DNA of 64,000 bases from the NCBI RefSeq assembly GCF_030732065.1, contig NZ_JAVBHX010000003.1, positions 124,001 to 188,000 of the forward strand. Direction: 5' to 3'. Made by a program: the position numbers and the translations under genes. Source of the DNA: Oceanimonas aquatica (GTDB lineage Bacteria > Pseudomonadota > Gammaproteobacteria > Enterobacterales > Aeromonadaceae). Each line of letters opens with the position of its first letter. Within the stretch, counting starts at the first letter, position 1. The notes under the pieces were generated by a model. That model was given only the letters and a program-made list of their open reading frames with translations, ran no database searches and was not told the origin of the DNA. Below, piece by piece: positions 25,518 to 33,359 of this stretch.

Positions 25518-26803
25518 GTAATACCCCTCTTTATCGGCTCAGTCTGAGCCAGATGGTGCATCGCATCAGCAGCGGAGAGTGCGATGCTGTCGAGCTGATT
25601 AACGCCTGTTTTGAGCGCATTGAGGCCCGTGAGCCTGAGCTGGGTGCCTGGCAGTGCCGACAAACCAGAGAGCGTTACCTGCAACACTACCGTAAGCATG
25701 AGGATTTTTATCGCTCCAGCTTGTTACGGGGGCTGCCGGTGGGTATCAAGGATATTATCGATACTCGGGATTTTCCCACCGAGCTGGGCTCGGTGATCCA
25801 TCAAGGGCGACAGCCGCCGGATAATGCCGCTTGCGTAGAATTGCTGTCGCTGGCAGGAGGGGTGGTTGCCGGCAAAACGGTGACGACCGAGTTTGCCTAT
25901 TTTCGTCCGGGAAAAACCGCCAACCCGGTCGATTTGACGCGAACACCGGGGGGCTCTTCCAGTGGCTCGGCGGCAGCGGTGGCCGACGGCATGGTGCCGG
26001 TGGCATTAGGCTCTCAGACCGCGGCCTCGGTTATTCGACCGGCGGCCTATTGTGGCGTGGTCGGTTATGTAGGAAGCCGGGGGGAATATTCCCTGCGGGG
26101 GGTACAGCCCTTGGCTCAGTCCCTGGATGCATTGGGTATGTTCGGACGGGAGGTTGACGATATCCGGTTGCTGCGGGCGGCCTTGTTGCGCCAACCTGTT
26201 GAGCCTATTGCCGAGCCCGGGCGGCCATTGCGGATCCTGGTGTGCAAAGGCTCAAATATCGGTGAGTGTGAGCCGGCCATGGAGCAGGCGCTGGTCCAGC
26301 TTGCCGGCCGGCTGGAACAACTGGGAGCCGAGCTGGTGGAAATGCACAGTTGTGACCTGTTGCGCCGGCTGGTGGACGTTCATCAGGCAATTATGGCCTG
26401 GGAAGCAAGTCGTAACCTGTGCGCCGAGTCGCAGCAGGCTGCGCACTTGTCTCAGCCCCTGAATGCCCTGCTGGAGCAGGGGCTGAGTATGGACCAGCAG
26501 AACTATCTGGATGCGCTGGAACAGGTGTCCCGGATTGGACACTGGCTGTGGGCCAACCCAGAGCATCAGGGAGTGGATGTCATTCTGGCACCAGCGGCGC
26601 CGGGTGTGGCTCCGAAGGGGCACGACAGCACCGGTCAGCCGTACATGAGCCGCCCCTGGCAAGCGCTGGGTCTGCCGGTGATTACTCTGCCTGGTATGAA
26701 GAGCGACGATGGACTGCCACTGGGTTTACAGTTGATTGGACGCTCTCGGGGGGATGAGAATTTATTGGGTGTAGCACATCATATTCAATCATATTTGTAT
26801 TAA
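25514..26803 (+). CDS. Amidase-signature hydrolase
   Basis: 429 residues. The Ser-Ser-Lys machinery is visible: lysine in GLPVGIKDIID near residue 80, the glycine/serine-rich GGSSSGSAAAVADG near 150-163, and the segment GSQTAASVIRPAAYCGVVGY near 172-191 with the nucleophile serine; the usual TGGS is TAAS here. It hydrolyses an amide bond. Last gene of the Rieske operon, four-base overlap with the DUF1116 gene. Closer naming (AtzE-like, GatA-like, allophanate hydrolase-like) is not safe. Confidence 0.88.
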   Translation: MSNTPLYRLSLSQMVHRISSGECDAVELINACFERIEAREPELGAWQCRQTRERYLQHYRKHEDFYRSSLLRGLPVGIKDIIDTRDFPTELGSVIHQGRQPPDNAACVELLSLAGGVVAGKTVTTEFAYFRPGKTANPVDLTRTPGGSSSGSAAAVADGMVPVALGSQTAASVIRPAAYCGVVGYVGSRGEYSLRGVQPLAQSLDALGMFGREVDDIRLLRAALLRQPVEPIAEPGRPLRILVCKGSNIGECEPAMEQALVQLAGRLEQLGAELVEMHSCDLLRRLVDVHQAIMAWEASRNLCAESQQAAHLSQPLNALLEQGLSMDQQNYLDALEQVSRIGHWLWANPEHQGVDVILAPAAPGVAPKGHDSTGQPYMSRPWQALGLPVITLPGMKSDDGLPLGLQLIGRSRGDENLLGVAHHIQSYLY

Positions 26804-27244
26804 CTGAGCGCTCCGGTCAGTAAAGAGTATCAAGCTCAGAAGCAACAGGCTGTCTCGGATCCGATTTTATCAGCGGATCCAATTTTGGGTTACCAACAGT
26901 ACAGCCCCCAACCATGATACAAGCTGGACACACTCGGAGCGCTTGGTACCAACGTAATGCGGCTGGCAAATCGGCACAGCTGCATTACGGCCGGTTACCA
27001 GTACTGCTCCTGCCATGGAGCAAAACCAAATACACGCAGACTGCCTGCATGGAATGAGGGTGATTGCAGGAAAATAAAAGACCTTTTTTATCATGAGGTT
27101 GCTATCTTCCCACTTTTACCTGAATATTAGGCTGCTGCTTTGGTGGATTCGTTGGAATAATCTCTATTTGTCCGCTTCAGACATTGACTGTGAAGATAGT
27201 AATATGGGTAAAATAAATAGATCGCAGCACGGAGGGTGAGGTAA
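26804..27244. other. Gene-free 440-bp spacer with several repeats
   Basis: No credible gene. It holds a direct repeat CGGATCCRATTTT (26856-26868 and 26874-26886, one mismatch) and a near-perfect inverted repeat with 13-bp arms (26953-26965 and 26977-26989, one mismatch) with further imperfect pairing outside it (GGTACCA against GGTTACC). The left boundary of the accessory region lies here. Confidence 0.5.
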
Positions 27245-27439
27245 TTGTGTGATCCAGACAGCATACCGCGTCCAGGCGACTACGTGGCCGCCAAAAACGG
27301 CAGCCTTGAAGCCATCTTCAATAAATGCCGCCCCCGCGGCTTTAACCAAGATTACGCTCCCATTTGCTCCGACATGTGCCATGTGGTGATCATCGGTACC
27401 ATGTTAGAGCACAGGAAGTACCGGCGAAAACGACGATAA
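27245..27439 (+). pseudogene. C-terminal remnant of a phage S24 (LexA/CI-type) repressor
   Basis: A TTG-started frame of 64 residues reads RPGDYVAAKNGSLEAIF and ends VVIIGTMLEHRKYRRKR. This is the end of an S24 peptidase-type phage repressor: the GD-Y-V strand, the lysine region and the last GT-x-x-EH strand. The DNA-binding domain and catalytic serine are missing, so it cannot work as a repressor. Confidence 0.6.
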
Positions 27440-27461
27440 TTACACCCGCACGGAGAGCACG

Positions 27462-27878
27462 ATGGTAAAACAAGGAATTGCCTTATCTGATCTGCTTTTT
27501 TCATTGTTCTCTGTGCTCTCTGCCCATGCCATTGAAATAAGAAACACCAAAGACCGCCAGTCCGCCAAGTATACCTACGATGGCATGACTGTACTTGGTT
27601 TCAATGAGCTGCTGAACGATGCCAGAACCGGCAATTACAACGATCTTGTTGAGTTTAAGCGCACCCGCCTGCATCCGATGATTCGCACCTATAGCGAGCG
27701 GTTCCCGCTTACCTTGTACCCAGTAGATGAAATGCGGAACAACATGAGAGCGGTGATGACGGTAAAGCACCGCTTTTACCACCTTATTCGTCAGCAGCCT
27801 GATGGCTCACCCCAGCAAGAGCAGACCCAAAGCGCCTTTCAGTACCAGCTCGATATGATAAGCCACGTACCAGACTGA
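27462..27878 (+). CDS. Hypothetical protein, 138 residues
   Basis: Not recognised. GGAG lies 6-7 bp before the ATG. The N-terminal 25 residues are moderately hydrophobic (LSDLLFSLFSVLSAHA) and could be a weak signal or amphipathic helix; the rest is polar with many arginines and no known motif. It lies between a phage repressor remnant and the AT-rich NA37-like gene, so it may be phage-derived or part of the accessory module. Only 23 bp separate it from the repressor remnant. Confidence 0.5.
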   Translation: MVKQGIALSDLLFSLFSVLSAHAIEIRNTKDRQSAKYTYDGMTVLGFNELLNDARTGNYNDLVEFKRTRLHPMIRTYSERFPLTLYPVDEMRNNMRAVMTVKHRFYHLIRQQPDGSPQQEQTQSAFQYQLDMISHVPD

Positions 27879-27967
27879 GTGTGTGATCGGCTGAAGGTTG
27901 CTTATTTCAACTACCTGGTAGCACATAATAACGTTCATTTTTACAGCTATAAAAATAAGGATTGAGC

Positions 27968-29080
27968 ATGGAAGATAAAGGCATTGAACTTTCTGAAGTG
28001 AAACCTCACCTTGAGGTGGTTGGCGCTATCACTGCAGAACTCTACCGCAAAAAAGATGATAAGCATGTTTCCTACCGGTTTGGTTACAGCTGGAATCTTG
28101 CAAGTGAAGAAGCGCGTAGCTTTATCGAGCAAATAGAAGCTAAGTTTAGAAGGAAAAATAAATCCCATAGTCATTTGGAAAAGAATGATTTGGCTAACTC
28201 CGTTCCGACTTATCTTCGGCTTTATATTGATGAACAGTACGATTTTGAAAAGCTAAGCGATAAGCTAGCCTCGCGCATTGTGTCCGAAGCCAACGATAAG
28301 GGACGCTCTGTAGCAGAAGTGAAAGTAGTATTTATTCACTATCACCCACCTGGAAGTATTGTCCAAGAAGATGGACGGGGTAAAGTGCTTGTTGTAATGG
28401 TTGATAAGAAAGGTGTTTTTGACTTTGATGAAAAAACACTTGAACCTAAGACCGTTGAATCAATAGATACTGATGCACTTAGACAAGCAGCGTCATATGA
28501 TCTTAACTTGTTTGATGTCGATTACCCCAAAAATGAGGGGGCCGCCTATCTTCAGTTTATTGAAGGTAAATCTACAAGTAGCTTTTTCAAAGATGCTTTA
28601 GGTTGTCAAGAAAAAATAGATAACAAAAAAAGTGCTGAACAGTTGTTTATTGCTCTTGATAAGTTTATGGGTGATAATGAGATTGATATTCCAACTCGCG
28701 AAAAGATAAGGGATGCGATTCAGGATTATTTGGAAACGAAACGGAAGTCACCGGATAAATCCGTGAAGTTGGAAAACATTCAACATGTTGTTGACAAACA
28801 GTTGAGCGAAGAGCATCAAGCTCAGGGTAAGTTTACTGATTATGTGAATGAAAACGGTTATGAAGTCAATCACACCTTTGAGTTTTCTTCTCAGTCTGCA
28901 AGGAAGGGTGCATTTATGACTATTGTTGATGAAGAAAATGATGACTTCGAACTTAAAGTTTATAAAAACTCAGTAGGTAAACATGGCTCTGGCAAGCCAA
29001 TTATGTTGGACTCTACTGGCCAGTATTTGATGGTGCCGGTAGATGAGAAGAAAATAAAAGAGCTAGGAATAAGTGACTAA
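27968..29080 (+). CDS. YejK/NdpA-like (37-kDa nucleoid-associated, NA37) protein
   Basis: 370 residues. The C-terminal two thirds align by eye with E. coli YejK: FIEGKSTSSFFKDALGC against the FLKGR...FFMDFLG region (about residues 198-214), then a helical stretch, then GKFTDYVNENGYEVNHTF against FTEFAAEKGYELEESF (about 290-307), and a final DSTGQYLMVPVD strand. YejK binds nucleoid DNA. The N-terminal 130 residues are divergent. Base composition is clearly more AT-rich than the core genes, a sign of transfer. The next gene starts 27 bp later; the two look like a unit. Confidence 0.7.
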   Translation: MEDKGIELSEVKPHLEVVGAITAELYRKKDDKHVSYRFGYSWNLASEEARSFIEQIEAKFRRKNKSHSHLEKNDLANSVPTYLRLYIDEQYDFEKLSDKLASRIVSEANDKGRSVAEVKVVFIHYHPPGSIVQEDGRGKVLVVMVDKKGVFDFDEKTLEPKTVESIDTDALRQAASYDLNLFDVDYPKNEGAAYLQFIEGKSTSSFFKDALGCQEKIDNKKSAEQLFIALDKFMGDNEIDIPTREKIRDAIQDYLETKRKSPDKSVKLENIQHVVDKQLSEEHQAQGKFTDYVNENGYEVNHTFEFSSQSARKGAFMTIVDEENDDFELKVYKNSVGKHGSGKPIMLDSTGQYLMVPVDEKKIKELGISD

Positions 29081-29106
29081 CTCTATTGTCCATAAGGTGC
29101 ATTGAT

Positions 29107-30315
29107 ATGAGTCCATCTGGAGCACACGCGATGATATTTAACCTGTTGCAAGGCAGTGAGTTAAGTAGTCAGCGTGCCTATACAGTTGCAAGGCTACCAA
29201 GCGATTTTGACCGCGCGGATGAACCTCATATCATTGATGCTCTTACCGACATGGGGTATACATCGCAGTCAAACGATTATTTTCAGGATGATAGTGGCCA
29301 TCGCTCACTTTATATATCAAGAAAAAGTGAAGCATGGGCAGGTTTTTGCCCACTGGTGACCGATAAGGGTAACCTGTGGAAGAGATTGGTCCAAGCAGCA
29401 ACATCACCAGAATTTGTCTTTCCTGAGTATTTCTTTATACAGGGCGAAAAAATATCTTCTTTTAGTGAAGATGCTCAGAAGCTTAAATCTCAAATGATTT
29501 CTGTTTTTGAGTGGAAAAAATTACTTACAGAACTTTGTGATCATCCTGTCGATAGCGACTCGTTTGTATTCTTCATCAATAAAGATGATGTTGGTAAAAA
29601 ATACGAGCTAAATACAATTCTTGGTATAGAGAGTATTGAATCTATTATTTCACCTCAAGAATCTCTTGATGTTGTGAAGTATTTGGCTGGAAAGCTAGAA
29701 GATAAGGATGCTCACCATGATGAACGCCGTTCAGTGATGAGGAGTACTCTTGCTGAGTTTCTTGATGGTTCATCAAGCAAGATTTTCCTTAACATAATCA
29801 ACAAAAGCAAAAGGTTCGAAGCTAAATATAGGGAACTGTATGACTTGTATATCAGACGGTTCTCTATAAATAAGGTGCTTAATGAGCTTGAGACTAAAAG
29901 CTTGGAGTATACTGGCAAGGTTAATGAGTTGTTGGCCTCGGGGCAGGCCAGAGCCTTGACAATACCAGGCGCAGTTGTTGCTGTCGGCGCTTTATATCGA
30001 ACTGCATCCTTTCTTAATTCTCTCTTAATACTCCTTGCTGTTTGGCTAATAAAAGAGTTGACAGTTACAGCAAATCAGGTTCATAGGGAAACTTTTGAAT
30101 TCCTCCAAAGTCAAGTAGAGTCTTCGTTCAAGAAATATTTAAAGATTGATGAAGATGAGGATGTTAAAGATAGCGCAAGAGGAAACCTGGAAACCCTAAT
30201 CATCCTTATCGGTAAAGCTAAGGATAGACTGGATAAAATAGATAAGTGGTCGAGGTGGATGTGCTGGGGAGCTGTTGTTTATATGGTTCTTGTTTATATT
30301 TTTAATGGTAAATAG
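29107..30315 (+). CDS. Membrane protein of the NA37 module, function unknown
   Basis: 402 residues, AT-rich. A soluble part of about 280 residues is followed by a hydrophobic segment (IPGAVVAVGALYRTASFL then LLILLAVWLI, about 283-312), a charged helical stretch with KYLKIDEDEDVKD, and a final membrane helix (WMCWGAVVYMVLVYIF, about 384-400). No enzymatic motif recognised. AAGG lies about 8 bp before the ATG at 29107. A cytoplasmic sensor or regulator domain tethered to a membrane part is a common layout of abortive-infection effectors; that is an inference from architecture and context. Confidence 0.65.
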   Translation: MSPSGAHAMIFNLLQGSELSSQRAYTVARLPSDFDRADEPHIIDALTDMGYTSQSNDYFQDDSGHRSLYISRKSEAWAGFCPLVTDKGNLWKRLVQAATSPEFVFPEYFFIQGEKISSFSEDAQKLKSQMISVFEWKKLLTELCDHPVDSDSFVFFINKDDVGKKYELNTILGIESIESIISPQESLDVVKYLAGKLEDKDAHHDERRSVMRSTLAEFLDGSSSKIFLNIINKSKRFEAKYRELYDLYIRRFSINKVLNELETKSLEYTGKVNELLASGQARALTIPGAVVAVGALYRTASFLNSLLILLAVWLIKELTVTANQVHRETFEFLQSQVESSFKKYLKIDEDEDVKDSARGNLETLIILIGKAKDRLDKIDKWSRWMCWGAVVYMVLVYIFNGK

Positions 30316-30398
30316 TTTCTATCCGCTGACATAGTTGGCAACCTTTTTCTGTCAGAGAATGGGGCGCACTGCCCCATAGTGAACCATCTTATTCTGTA

Positions 30399-31607
30399 TT
30401 ATTTTTTGTTTTCAGGAAGAGCCTCTCTTTTAAATATTTCAATTATCTTTGACAGAAGAATTTCGGATGTTTCTTTTTCAATATTGATTTTTTCATTTTC
30501 ATTTCCTTTTACTTCATAAAATGCACTTCTGCCGTCGATGTTCCAATTTGAAAATGCCTCTTTTATATTATCCCATTCCGCCTTTGGGCCAGACACATCA
30601 AGATAGAACTCACCATATTTGATTGCGTGTATTCTTTCGGACACTTTGAGAGACTCATGCATGAATGAATCACAAAGTCTGAAGCAATATCGTGCAAGTA
30701 TTAAGAATAATCCAATGGAGATTATCCCTCGAAAGAGGGTATAAAAATAATAGCTCAAAGAGTTGTTTGAGGTGTTGTGGAAGCTGTCAGCGTTAAAAAA
30801 CATACTGTAAATAGCAAATATTATCCCTGCCGAAATTGCAGCCACCCCTGCGAATGACCAATAACTTGCCTTTGTTTTTAAACCTTTTTCGTTGTTCCCT
30901 AAAATTCCTAATGTACTAGCAATAAATTTCTTAGATTTTGTTTCTAAAGCTTTTATGCTTTCCTGCTCATACTTTTCCTTTTCTTCTTTTGTTTCAATTA
31001 GTATTTTTTGTAACTCTTCATTTTTCTCTATTAATTCATTTTGAATTCTATCTCTTATGTTCTCATTTTCTTCAAGCTGTTTTTTAAGTTCTTTCTCTAT
31101 TGTTTTCTGTCGATTGGCAAGACGTTCTTCTTTAAATCTAAATTCTGCTTCTTTTCTTTTTATTTCGTTCTTGTATTCTTCTTCAATTTCAGATTTGGTT
31201 TTGTCTATTCCATCTAATTGTCTTTTCAATGCGCGGTCTTTAGCATCAAGATCATCTTTTAATGAAAGCACTTGGTTTTCAATCAGAGATAGGTTGTTAT
31301 ACCGTGAGTTAAGATTATTTATCTTATTTTCTATTTCACTTAGTAATGAGTGGGCAACTTTTATTTCGGGCTCGGTTGCGCTATTTTTTAATTTATAAAG
31401 TGCTGCTTTAGTCTGCGATGCCTTATCTGACAGTTCTCTCAGTTGTTCGTTTATTATACTTATTTTTTCTGTTGTTACTGCCTCATTGAATGCTGATTTT
31501 AAAGGCATGTTTTCATTATCTTTTGATAGTTCATCTGATTGCAGTTCATAATGCTGATAATTGTAACTTCCCGGTTCTTGTTTGTTTTCGTAAAGATTGA
31601 CCATCAT
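30399..31607 (-). CDS. Coiled-coil protein with two membrane helices, function unknown
   Basis: 402 residues, the most AT-rich gene in the window. Residues about 45-245 are a long charged coiled coil (many E, K and heptad L/I). Two hydrophobic segments follow (SFAGVAAISAGIIFAIYSMFF near 262-284 and LFRGIISIGLFLILARYCF near 302-322), then about 80 soluble residues. It converges on the NA37 module. AGGGAG is close to the two tandem ATGs, so the second (31604) may be used. No family recognised; the shape is that of a membrane-anchored sensor or scaffold. Confidence 0.65.
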   Translation of the reverse strand: MMVNLYENKQEPGSYNYQHYELQSDELSKDNENMPLKSAFNEAVTTEKISIINEQLRELSDKASQTKAALYKLKNSATEPEIKVAHSLLSEIENKINNLNSRYNNLSLIENQVLSLKDDLDAKDRALKRQLDGIDKTKSEIEEEYKNEIKRKEAEFRFKEERLANRQKTIEKELKKQLEENENIRDRIQNELIEKNEELQKILIETKEEKEKYEQESIKALETKSKKFIASTLGILGNNEKGLKTKASYWSFAGVAAISAGIIFAIYSMFFNADSFHNTSNNSLSYYFYTLFRGIISIGLFLILARYCFRLCDSFMHESLKVSERIHAIKYGEFYLDVSGPKAEWDNIKEAFSNWNIDGRSAFYEVKGNENEKINIEKETSEILLSKIIEIFKREALPENKK

Positions 31608-31638
31608 GCTCCCTTATTAATTTTGGTTTTTATTAGTT

Positions 31639-31664
31639 AATAAGCCGCCCAAAGGCGGCTTATT
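31639..31664 (-). terminator. 11-bp hairpin after hicB
   Basis: AATAAGCCGCC and GGCGGCTTATT with loop CAAA, immediately downstream of the hicB stop. The T-run is weak, so termination may be partial. Confidence 0.6.
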
Positions 31665-31665
31665 G

Positions 31666-32070
31666 TCAGCTGTGTTTCATTTCGTGGCGGGCGGCCATGG
31701 CCAGAAAGCCGGAGCGGCTGCCGTACTCGCCGTGAGCTTTTACATACTCGTCGATCTTGGCGATGAGCAGTTCGGGCAAGGTGATGTTGATTTTTTGTGC
31801 CTTGCCTTCGAATTTGCTGGTATCGATATTCACCAATCCCCAAGCGCCGCCAGTGCAGTCTTCATCGTTTTGGTGCTGATGAATGGCGGTGGGTTCGGGA
31901 ATAGCTTCTCGCTGTTCTGCCAGTAGCTCCAGGTGAGCATCCAAGGCGCGGGCGGCATCGGCCAGGGCCTCTTCGAACGAATCACCTGCAAAGTAACAGC
32001 CCGGCACGCCAGGAAAAAAGCCGCTCGCGCTGCCGTCTGGATCCTGATGGACATATACCGGATAGTTCAT
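31666..32070 (-). CDS. hicB: HicB-type antitoxin
   Basis: 134 residues. N-terminal HicB fold: YPVYVHQDPDGSASGFFPGVPGC and the SFEEALADAARAL helix. C-terminal ribbon-helix-helix DNA-binding part: KINITLPELLIAKIDEYV then SRSGFLAMAARHEM. It would neutralise HicA and repress the locus. AGGAG lies 7 bp before the ATG. It is preceded by its own dyad (32110-32143) and separated from hicA by 165 bp, whereas hic genes usually touch. Confidence 0.9.
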   Translation of the reverse strand: MNYPVYVHQDPDGSASGFFPGVPGCYFAGDSFEEALADAARALDAHLELLAEQREAIPEPTAIHQHQNDEDCTGGAWGLVNIDTSKFEGKAQKINITLPELLIAKIDEYVKAHGEYGSRSGFLAMAARHEMKHS

Positions 32071-32109
32071 TTTTCACTCCTAAACCAGAAGAATAACTCC
32101 AGAAATTTT

Positions 32110-32143
32110 GGTCAATACACTGTATAAGAGCTGTATATTGACC
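32110..32143. promoter_or_regulatory. Inverted repeat in front of hicB
   Basis: GGTCAATA (32110-32117) and TATTGACC (32136-32143) form 8-bp perfect arms 40 bp before the hicB start. The left arm on the minus strand contains TTGACC, a possible -35 element. Candidate operator for HicB or another regulator. Confidence 0.45.
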
Positions 32144-32148
32144 CAGTT

Positions 32149-32201
32149 TGATAACAACCAATTGCCGTTGGCCCTTATCCCACTTGAATGCTTTGTTAGC
32201 T
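32149..32201. repeat. attC-like imperfect palindrome between hicA and hicB
   Basis: TAACAA near 32152 is mirrored by TTGTTA near 32194, with imperfectly complementary inner boxes, about 50 bp overall. This resembles a short integron attC site, and hic genes are common cassettes. The core ends do not fully fit RYYYAAC/GTTRRRY, so the call is weak. Confidence 0.2.
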
Positions 32202-32214
32202 CGACTTCTTATAA

Positions 32215-32230
32215 AGCGCCCGAAGGCGCT
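32215..32230 (-). terminator. Short hairpin after hicA
   Basis: AGCGCC and GGCGCT with a tetraloop, just past the hicA stop, followed on the minus strand by TTTATAAG. A weak terminator that would separate hicA from hicB transcription. Confidence 0.45.
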
Positions 32231-32234
32231 GTTC

Positions 32235-32423
32235 TTATTTCATTGTTATGCCGGTCAATCGCTGAATGTTCTTCAGGGTGCCGATTTTTATGTCTTTGGT
32301 TGGGTGGGGAACAGTCACCACGTATGGGCTGCCTTCCTTCCTGAACTGGTGGTGATCGCCTTTGGTCCTCACCAGCTCCCAACCGTTCGCCTTGAGCAGG
32401 CGGATTACGTCGGAGCTTTTCAA
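32235..32423 (-). CDS. hicA: HicA-type mRNA interferase toxin
   Basis: 62 residues. KSSDVIRLLKANGWELVRTKG is the HicA start, the catalytic histidine sits in GDHHQF, and PHPTKDIKIGTLKNI closes the double-stranded-RNA-binding-like fold. It cleaves mRNA when not held by HicB. The start is a TTG at 32423 with GGAGG four bases upstream; a longer frame from 32465 would read through the operator and adds a non-family leader. hicA precedes hicB as usual, but with an unusual spacer. Confidence 0.87.
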   Translation of the reverse strand: MKSSDVIRLLKANGWELVRTKGDHHQFRKEGSPYVVTVPHPTKDIKIGTLKNIQRLTGITMK

Positions 32424-32446
32424 GCATCCTCCATTCTCGTTGCTCT

Positions 32447-32467
32447 TGGTGGTTATAGTAACCACCA
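32447..32467. promoter_or_regulatory. Perfect dyad overlapping the hicA promoter
   Basis: TGGTGGTTA and TAACCACCA flank TAG: 9-bp perfect arms. On the minus strand TTGACG (-35) and TACTAT (-10, inside the dyad) are 17 bp apart. A further half-site GGTGGTTA is at 32497-32504. Likely autoregulatory operator of the hic locus. Confidence 0.6.
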
Positions 32468-32501
32468 GTGACTATCCCGTCAAGCTTGGTGGGTATGGTG
32501 G

Positions 32502-32975
32502 TTATTGTTCTTCATCCGCCTTCACCTCCAGTTCAAGCTGGTTGGTGTAACCGCTGTCGCTGAGGTTGTGGGTGACTTTGGTCAGCAGCCAGGGCAGGGC
32601 GTCTATTTGCGGTTTGAACCCGACTACGGTGGCGGGCAGTTCGGGGAACAGCTCTGGCCGGCCTTTGGCCAGGGTAATGCTGAACTGGGCCACGGCGCGC
32701 TGCAGTTTGTCCCACTCCGAGCGGGTGGCGCTGCTTTGCTGGCATACACATGGCGCAGGGTTTTAATGTTGCTGTCGTCGCCTTTTAGCGTGTCGTTCTC
32801 GGCGGGCTCGCCTACTTCCACTTTTTCCTTTTTGGCTTTGTCGTTGTCTTGCCACCACGGCGCTATAGCTGCTGCGGTCGGCAATGGCAAAGCGGTGCTG
32901 GTCGCCGCTCTGGCGGGTGTTCAATATGCCGGGCAGGGGCTTGCCGCTGGCCCCCTGGTCCTTGCCTTTGGGTAT
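32502..32975 (-). pseudogene. Wreck of a P2-type phage late control protein gpD
   Basis: Three minus-strand frames each carry consecutive pieces of a gpD-like tail protein: KPLPG then TRQSGDQHRFAIADRSSYSA in one frame; IAPWWQD and KTLRHVYASK in the second; AQFSITLAKGRPELFPELP, GFKPQID and LTKVTHNLSDSGYTNQLELE in the third, ending at 32502. At least two frameshifts separate them. It marks the edge of a decayed P2-like prophage. The 380 bp from 32976 to 33359 shows no gene. Confidence 0.75.
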
Positions 32976-33359
32976 ACACAGCCCCAGCCAGGAAGAAAGG
33001 GTGTTAACCATGAGTGAGACGAGCTGGCCTGTCATGTTCATACACTTCGGTGGGTTGCCTAAATCGTGCCTTACCAGCCATGGACTCTTGTGGCATATAG
33101 AATGTGATTCTAATGCCCTTTATGCTGATTTGAACCCGTGAAGTAGTGCTGGAAACAGTACTCAAAACCTACACATAACTGAAATATGATTTTTTTCATA
33201 TTTTTCATAATGTTATGTGACTTTCTTGGTTTTTGGGATAAATTTAATGGGACTCATAAATGCCTGTCTTATGGCGTAAATCTTCCCCAAAATGATCAGT
33301 AAGTCACTGAATTTTAAGCAGTTAATTTTTGTTCATAAATAGCAAAAACAGGTGCCAAT

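Noticed and set aside
32120-32137. LexA-type SOS box near hicB
   Set aside because: CTGTATA occurs twice as a direct repeat, but the CTGT-N8-ACAG symmetry is missing.
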